NCBI GenBank assembly: GCA_047614245.1
Contig: JBLHIC010000007.1
Span: 1-56,464, forward strand
Length of the DNA: 56,464 bases
Origin: Ulvibacter sp047614245
Lineage (GTDB): Bacteria > Bacteroidota > Bacteroidia > Flavobacteriales > Flavobacteriaceae
Direction of reading: 5' to 3'
Both the position numbers and the translations under genes were made by a program. Numbering within the stretch: the stretch's first letter is position 1; the number at the start of each line of letters is the position of its first letter. Positions 51,224 to 56,464 of this stretch are shown here, one piece after another. The notes below the pieces were generated by a model that ran no database searches, was not told the DNA's origin, and was given only the letters and a program-made list of their open reading frames with translations.

Positions 51224-54200
51224 TTATTTTTTATTCTCCAACCATTTTCGAGCATTTACAAAGCCTTCTAACCAAGGCGAAACTTCGTCTTTTCTCCCAT
51301 TAGGATAATTTGCCCAGTTCCATTGAAATGTTGAACGCTCAATGTGAGGCATCATCACCAAATGACGTCCGGTTGCATCTGTCATCATAGCAGTATTATA
51401 GTCACTTCCATTTGGGTTGGCAGGATAACTATCATAACCATACTTCGCAACTATATTATATTGCTCTTCTGGCATTGGAAGATTAAACTTACCTTCTCCG
51501 TGACTTATCCAAACTCCTAAAGTTGAGCCAGCAAGTGCAGAAAGCATTACACTATTATTTTCCTGAATACTAACGCTTGTAAAGTTGCTTTCGTGTTTGT
51601 TTGAAACATTGTGTTTCATTTTAGCCAATTTCTCGTGCTCAGGATTTATAAGGTCTAGCTCCAGGAATAACTGACACCCATTACAGATTCCAACGGAAAG
51701 GGTGTCTTTTCTATCAAAGAACTTTTTTAAAGCGATATTTGCTTTTTCGTTGTATCGAAAAGCACCTGCCCATCCTTTCGCCGATCCGAGAACATCACTA
51801 TTTGAAAATCCACCAACTGCCCCAATAAATTGGACGTCTTCTAGTGTTTCCCGACCTTCAATTAAATCGGTCATATGCACATCTTTTACATCAAATCCTG
51901 CGAGGTACATTGCGTTTGCCATTTCACGTTCGCTATTGCTTCCTTTCTCACGAATGATTGCGGCTTTTAATCTGCGTTCACCAATAACGGGTAATTTTCC
52001 TGTAAAATGCTTCGGAAAGTTATATGCTAGCGGCTGATGCTTATAATTTCTGAAACGTTCGGCTGCCATTCCATTTGAAGATTGTTTTTGATCAAGTAAA
52101 TACGAAGTTTTAAACCATGCATCGCGCATTTCTGGAATACTGAAACTTAAGTCTTGTTGTGGATGCTTCAGCTGAAGGGTTTCAGAAGAAGTGACACTTC
52201 CAAGTTTTACGAAGTCAATATCGTTTTCTGAAAGCGTTTTCTCAATCACTTTATCTTCCGAAGCCTGAAAAACTAGCCCGCAATTTTCAGCAAATAATAA
52301 CTTTGTCAAGTCGTTTTCTCCCAAAACTGAAAGATCTAGGTTTGCTCCTAAATTCACATCAGCGAAACACATTTCTAACAAGGTTGTTATCAATCCTCCA
52401 GAAGCAACATCGTGTCCGGCGCTTATTTTTTCTTCAGAAATTAAACCTTGTAAAACATTAAAAACGGTCTTTACATAGGCTGCACTTTTTACTGTAGCAG
52501 TTTCAGAACCAATAGCATTTAAAATCTGCCCTAAAGAAGAACCTCCTAATTTAAAATCGTCTTGGGATACATTAATGTAATAGATGCTGCCACCGTTTTT
52601 TTGAAGCACTGGCTCTACAACCTTTTTAATATCATTGCAATGTCCAGCGGCCGAAATAATAACAGTTCCTGGGGAGATTACCTCTTCGTTCTTGTATTTC
52701 TGTTTCATCGAAAGCGAATCCTTTCCAGTAGGAACATTGATTCCTAAATCGATGGCAAATTCGCTTACGGCTTCAACGGCCTTATATAATCGTGCATCTT
52801 CACCTTGGTTATTACAGGGCCACATCCAATTTGCTGAAAGCGAAACGCTTTTTAATCTATTTTCGAAAGGAGCCCATACAATATTGGTTAGGGATTCTGT
52901 GATGGCAACTTTCGAGCCGGCTACAGGATCAATCAAAGCACCAATAGGCGCATGACCAATTGAAGTTGCAATACCTTCTTTGCCGTTATAATCTAAAGCC
53001 ATCACTCCGCAATTGTTAAGGGGTAATTGTAACGGACCTGCACATTGCTGTTTGGCAACACGACCACCCACACAACGGTCTACTTTGTTTGTAAGCCAAT
53101 CTTTGCAGGCTACAGCTTCCAATTGTAAAACCTGAATGAGATATTCTTTTATTTTTGAAGCATCATATGTTAAGTCATTATATTTCCTATCAATAGTAAT
53201 GTCTTTCATTATCGTTTTCGGAGAACTGCCAAACATATCTTCCAGCTCGAAGTCCATTGGTTTTTCTCCAGTACTTTTGCTTTCAAAGGTGAATTTATGA
53301 TCTCCTGTTACTTCCCCAACTTCATACATTGGAGAGCGTTCACGGTCTGCAATTCGCTTTAATTGTGCTAGGTCCTTCTCGCCAATGACAAGTCCCATGC
53401 GCTCTTGAGATTCATTACCAATAATTTCTTTTGCTGAAAGGGTAGGGTCACCGACCGGTAATTTATCCAAGTCTATTAATCCGCCTGTTTCCTCCACTAA
53501 TTCGCTTAAACAATTGAGATGACCACCAGCTCCATGATCGTGAATCGAAACTATGGGATTGTGTTCACTTTCCACCATAGCACGAATAGCATTGGCTGCA
53601 CGTTTCTGCATTTCAGGATTGGATCGCTGAATAGCATTTAACTCTATCCCACTTGAGAATGCTCCTGTATCGGCAGATGAAACAGCTGCGCCGCCCATTC
53701 CAATTCTGTAGTTTTCACCGCCAAGGATTACAATTTTATCACCTTTTTGAGGAATATCTTTAAGTGCTTGGTCTGCTTTTCCATAACCGATTCCACCAGC
53801 CATCATAATCACCTTGTCGAAGCCAAGTTTCCTGGCACTTTCCTCGTGTTCAAAAGTTAATACAGAACCCGCAATTAGAGGTTGGCCAAATTTATTTCCA
53901 AAATCAGAAGCACCGTTACTAGCTTTTATTAAAATATCCAAAGGAGTCTGGTAGAGCCAATCTCTCTCAGTCATCGCTTTTTCCCAAGGTCTGTTTTCAT
54001 CTAACCGCGAATAAGAAGTCATATAAACAGCGGTTCCAGCTAAAGGTAAAGATCCCTTTCCACCGGCTAATCTATCTCTAATTTCACCTCCACTACCAGT
54101 GGCAGCTCCATTAAAAGGTTCAACGGTTGTAGGGAAATTATGAGTTTCGGCTTTAATGGATATGACGCTTTCAAATTCTTTGGTTTCGTAAAAGTCGGGT

Positions 54201-54886
54201 TTATCGGCACTTTTTGGTGCAAACTGAGTTGCCTTTGGGCCTTTAACGAAAGCTACATTATCCTTATACGCGGAAACTATATCGTTAGGATGTGTTTCAG
54301 AAGTTTTTCTAATTAATTTGAAGAGAGAGGAAGGCATTTCTTCACCATCTATTACAAATGTTCCATTGAAGATTTTATGGCGACAATGTTCGCTATTAGC
54401 CTGACTAAAACCGAACACTTCGCTATCGGTTAATTTCCGTCCTATCTTTACTGAAAGTTTTTCTAAATAAACAATTTCCTCAGCGTTTAACGCAAGTCCT
54501 TCTTGTTCATTATAAAGGGCTATGTCACTAATATCTCTGATTGCTTCAGGTAGAATATCAATATTATATATTGCTTGATTGAGCGCACTATACTTTTGGG
54601 AAAGCATAGGATCGAAGTCTGTAAAATTTTCGGAAACATTATGAAACTCTTCAATTCGAATAATCCCTTTAACACCCATGTTTTGGGTAATCTCAACGGC
54701 GTTCGTACTCCAAGGAGTAATCATAGCCGCTCTGGGACCAATAAAAAAATCCGCTATTGCGGACGTCTCTATTTTAGCTTGGTTACCAAACAACCATTCT
54801 AATTTTTGTATGTTACTTTCTGAAATTTTTTCGTGAGTTTGGACAGCAAAAACAGTGTTTTTTACGTCTCCAAAAAAGTGAATCAT
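51224..54886 (-). CDS. purL: Phosphoribosylformylglycinamidine synthase
   Basis: 1220 residues, the long single-chain form that combines PurS-like, PurL and PurQ parts. N-terminal PurS-like region; FGSQANSEHCRHK-type motif seen here as FSQANSEHCRHKIF; ATP-site segments KAETHNFPTTVEPFNGAATG and GGIGYGKADQ; the C-terminal class I glutamine amidotransferase has the nucleophile Cys in GICNGCQLFLEL and a His/Glu pair (HIERSTFQWNW). It makes FGAM from FGAR with glutamine and ATP, the fourth step of purine synthesis. Monocistronic, with a strong -7 box in its leader region. Confidence 0.97.
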   Translation of the reverse strand: MIHFFGDVKNTVFAVQTHEKISESNIQKLEWLFGNQAKIETSAIADFFIGPRAAMITPWSTNAVEITQNMGVKGIIRIEEFHNVSENFTDFDPMLSQKYSALNQAIYNIDILPEAIRDISDIALYNEQEGLALNAEEIVYLEKLSVKIGRKLTDSEVFGFSQANSEHCRHKIFNGTFVIDGEEMPSSLFKLIRKTSETHPNDIVSAYKDNVAFVKGPKATQFAPKSADKPDFYETKEFESVISIKAETHNFPTTVEPFNGAATGSGGEIRDRLAGGKGSLPLAGTAVYMTSYSRLDENRPWEKAMTERDWLYQTPLDILIKASNGASDFGNKFGQPLIAGSVLTFEHEESARKLGFDKVIMMAGGIGYGKADQALKDIPQKGDKIVILGGENYRIGMGGAAVSSADTGAFSSGIELNAIQRSNPEMQKRAANAIRAMVESEHNPIVSIHDHGAGGHLNCLSELVEETGGLIDLDKLPVGDPTLSAKEIIGNESQERMGLVIGEKDLAQLKRIADRERSPMYEVGEVTGDHKFTFESKSTGEKPMDFELEDMFGSSPKTIMKDITIDRKYNDLTYDASKIKEYLIQVLQLEAVACKDWLTNKVDRCVGGRVAKQQCAGPLQLPLNNCGVMALDYNGKEGIATSIGHAPIGALIDPVAGSKVAITESLTNIVWAPFENRLKSVSLSANWMWPCNNQGEDARLYKAVEAVSEFAIDLGINVPTGKDSLSMKQKYKNEEVISPGTVIISAAGHCNDIKKVVEPVLQKNGGSIYYINVSQDDFKLGGSSLGQILNAIGSETATVKSAAYVKTVFNVLQGLISEEKISAGHDVASGGLITTLLEMCFADVNLGANLDLSVLGENDLTKLLFAENCGLVFQASEDKVIEKTLSENDIDFVKLGSVTSSETLQLKHPQQDLSFSIPEMRDAWFKTSYLLDQKQSSNGMAAERFRNYKHQPLAYNFPKHFTGKLPVIGERRLKAAIIREKGSNSEREMANAMYLAGFDVKDVHMTDLIEGRETLEDVQFIGAVGGFSNSDVLGSAKGWAGAFRYNEKANIALKKFFDRKDTLSVGICNGCQLFLELDLINPEHEKLAKMKHNVSNKHESNFTSVSIQENNSVMLSALAGSTLGVWISHGEGKFNLPMPEEQYNIVAKYGYDSYPANPNGSDYNTAMMTDATGRHLVMMPHIERSTFQWNWANYPNGRKDEVSPWLEGFVNARKWLENKK

Positions 54887-54941
54887 TCTTTAAATGAATT
54901 TGAAGGCCTGCCCGACGGGTACAAGCGGGTTTTTAAAGGTG

Positions 54942-54949
54942 CAAATATA
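54942..54949 (-). promoter_or_regulatory. Predicted -7 box of purL
   Basis: TATATTTG on the minus strand fits the Bacteroidetes -7 consensus TAnnTTTG exactly, 55 bases before the start codon; the -33 region shows no TTTG. The leader between it and the start contains a GC-rich stretch (ACCCGCTTGTACCCGTCGGG then CAGGC) able to form a hairpin. Confidence 0.5.
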
Positions 54950-55146
54950 ATAAACTTTGACCTATTTACGATACTGAATTTTAGAAGCATTTTAAAGCGC
55001 TAACAATTCATTCGGTCTAATATTTTGATAAATTGGGGTATAAATTATTAGCCTTTGTATAGTAAGCCCAGGTGAAGCTTTTTCTTAGTTGTAGTCAGTT
55101 TTTTGTTTTCTAAAGAAAACATTATATTGCCTTAAATAAAAAACAT

Positions 55147-55467
55147 ATGAGAATTTTATCCAGAATTACAATTATAACTTTGCTGTTTTTTTCGGCTTGT
55201 AAAAGCAAAGGAGTAACCGTATCCGATACTACGTGTACTTCTTGTGAAGATGCAATAATTAGGTATTATGGGGATCCAGCTAGTGATGGCTGTGGATGGA
55301 TTGTGGATGCTTCCTCGATAATTTTTATGCCTGAAAATCTACAACCCGAATTTTATATAGATAGTTTAAAAGTTAGAATAAGATATAACGTGTTGGAGCG
55401 CGTTAATTGCGGATTGCTTAAAGATGCCTATCCATCCATTTTTATTGTAGAAATTCAGAATAAATAA
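55147..55467 (+). CDS. Small lipoprotein, family not recognised
   Basis: 106 residues. Lipoprotein signal (ITIITLLFFSAC, Cys18), then TCTSCEDAIIRYYGDPASDG and CGWIVDASS, a C-terminal region with VRIRYNVLERVNCGLL. The spaced Cys residues could make disulfides. Similar short proteins with a GCGW motif occur in Bacteroidetes without known function. Promoter-like TTTG...TATATTG lies 20-45 bases upstream. It has its own terminator. Confidence 0.75.
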   Translation: MRILSRITIITLLFFSACKSKGVTVSDTTCTSCEDAIIRYYGDPASDGCGWIVDASSIIFMPENLQPEFYIDSLKVRIRYNVLERVNCGLLKDAYPSIFIVEIQNK

Positions 55468-55490
55468 TATTAAAAATTATTTTAATAATT

Positions 55491-55525
55491 AAAACCCCTT
55501 CTCAGTTATGAAAAGGGGTTTTTTT
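55491..55525. terminator. Bidirectional intrinsic terminator
   Basis: AAAACCCCTT and AAGGGGTTTT pair around CTCAGTTATGAA with a T run following. It lies between two convergent genes and can stop both. Confidence 0.85.
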
Positions 55526-55544
55526 ATATACTGTATTGTTTTAT

Positions 55545-56464
55545 TTATTTTATAATTAATTGTTTTACTATTTGATTCTGTGTTCCTTGAATAATTACAA
55601 AATAACTTGATTCAGAGAGCTCAGAAACATCAATCGACTGTTCAGTTCCCATTTCTGTTAAGTCAACCAATCTAATAAACCTTCCGAGTATATCGTAAAT
55701 TGAAATCGATTTCAATTCTAAATTTTCAGGATTGCTTAGATATAATGTTTCAACGGCTGGGTTCGGTGATAAAGTAAGACTAGATAAGATCGAATTATCC
55801 CCCAATCCTAAAACCTCATCAACTGTAATTTCAAAAGAACAAGAAAGAATACTTCCATCATTCAATAAAGCATTCACTGTAATTTCATGCACACCTAAAG
55901 GTAATTGGGTTCCAGGATTAGGGTTTTGAGAAGTTGCAGCTGGATTTACATTACAAAGAGCTGTCACAATGTTTATAGCAGCCTGATAATCTAAAAGTTC
56001 GTATAAGTTGCCAGCTGCCACACTTACAGTTAAATCTGCAGGACATGAAATCGCAGGTGGTCCTCCGTTGTCTATAACCTCAACGAATCCTAAACAACTA
56101 GTAGTTAATCCGTCGGTATCTGTAACTGTCAATGTCACACTATTTATACCAACGTCATCACAATCGAAAGTGTCGATATCGATAGACCTGGTAACTATAC
56201 CATCATTATCATAGCTTCCTCCGTCAATATCATCTGCAACTATAGAAGCAGTTCCGTTAATATCCAATGTTACAATATGTGTTTTACATACAGCAACTGG
56301 AGGATTTGATACATCTATTGGATCTAAACAACTTCCGGCAGCTGCAATCTTATTTAGAATCACTGCTGTTGGTTGTAGACCAAATCCTTTATTAAAATTG
56401 ATTCCAACTCCTTGGAGGTGACAGTAACTCATTATAGTTCCACCGCCAGAGGGGCTTCCAGGTC
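55545..56464 (-). CDS. Reprolysin-like metallopeptidase, C-terminal part, T9SS sorting
   Basis: The gene continues past the right edge; 306 codons are visible. The edge segment GGGTIMSYCHLQGVGINFN includes the Met-turn IMSYCH, typical of reprolysin-like metallopeptidases of Flavobacteriaceae; the HExxH site would be outside the window. Next come two beta-sandwich repeats of HYR type (PPVAVCKTHIVTLDINGT, PPAISCPADLTVSV) and a T9SS type A domain (LTLSPNPAVETLYLS, ISIYDILGRFIRLV and YFVIIQG, ending KQLIIK). It would be an exported or surface protease. The apparent ATG at 56432 is internal and not the start. Confidence 0.85.
   Translation of the reverse strand, partial: PGSPSGGGTIMSYCHLQGVGINFNKGFGLQPTAVILNKIAAAGSCLDPIDVSNPPVAVCKTHIVTLDINGTASIVADDIDGGSYDNDGIVTRSIDIDTFDCDDVGINSVTLTVTDTDGLTTSCLGFVEVIDNGGPPAISCPADLTVSVAAGNLYELLDYQAAINIVTALCNVNPAATSQNPNPGTQLPLGVHEITVNALLNDGSILSCSFEITVDEVLGLGDNSILSSLTLSPNPAVETLYLSNPENLELKSISIYDILGRFIRLVDLTEMGTEQSIDVSELSESSYFVIIQGTQNQIVKQLIIK

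Noticed and set aside
56433..56464. A gene start at 56432 for the right-edge protein
   Set aside because: The frame is open to the window edge and the Met is part of the reprolysin Met-turn IMSYCH, so it is internal.
1..56464. A genomic island or prophage
   Set aside because: No integrase, phage or conjugation gene and no tRNA with att-like repeats were seen; gene content is ordinary flavobacterial core and accessory.

Overview
The window reads as chromosome of a marine-type member of the Flavobacteriaceae (Bacteroidetes). The evidence is low GC, Bacteroidetes-type -7 promoter boxes (TAnnTTTG) with almost no Shine-Dalgarno sequences, type IX secretion (T9SS) C-terminal sorting domains on three exported proteins, a TonB receptor of CarboxypepD_reg/plug type, and families largely confined to this group (2TM domain, LETM1-related protein, DUF3291). 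No rRNA, tRNA, CRISPR array, integrase, phage gene or complete insertion sequence was seen.

Layout. 1-3.5 kb: a membrane cluster (DUF4129-like fragment, multi-TM protein, SpoIIM-like protein) divergent from RDD and TRIC-channel genes. 3.7-8.6 kb: a periplasmic cyclophilin and a Nudix CoA pyrophosphatase whose start codons overlap head to head, a PlsC-type acyltransferase, an ECF sigma factor with a membrane partner, and a type II NADH dehydrogenase. 8.9-12.3 kb: a T9SS-exported DUF1028 protein and a TonB-dependent receptor. 12.6-16.7 kb: a seven-gene signalling operon (DUF2141 protein, 33-residue membrane peptide, periplasmic TPR-like protein, LytS-type kinase fused to a 2TM domain, two stand-alone 2TM proteins, LytTR regulator) preceded by a direct repeat matching the LytTR binding consensus. 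16.9-22.7 kb: LETM1-related protein, two DUF4331 proteins, a TPR lipoprotein, a collapsed ECF sigma/anti-sigma locus, and Cu/Zn superoxide dismutase. 22.8-39.2 kb: a VPS10/BNR-repeat protein, a VWA + AAA ATPase pair, a small ABC system with DUF3291 and a frameshifted LysM gene, a TolB-propeller amidohydrolase, M1 and M28 exopeptidases and two small exported proteins. 39.5-48.7 kb: a fatty-acid beta-oxidation operon (MarR, FadB-type enzyme, a broken S23 four-helix-bundle gene, thiolase, acyl-CoA dehydrogenase) and an acyl-CoA ligase. 48.8-56.5 kb: a T9SS M14 carboxypeptidase, purL, a small lipoprotein, and the C-terminal part of a T9SS reprolysin-like metallopeptidase.

Together the genes describe an aerobic heterotroph that degrades proteins and peptides outside the cell and in the periplasm, oxidises fatty acids, and monitors its envelope through a LytS/LytTR circuit. 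Three loci carry small disabling lesions: the sigma/anti-sigma fusion, the LysM gene and the S23 gene. At least ten intergenic gaps are filled with degenerate short tandem motifs that belong to a few recurring families. The best candidates for something undescribed are the 2TM/LytTR operon with its putative operator, and the S23 gene flanked by inverted repeat arrays inside the beta-oxidation operon.
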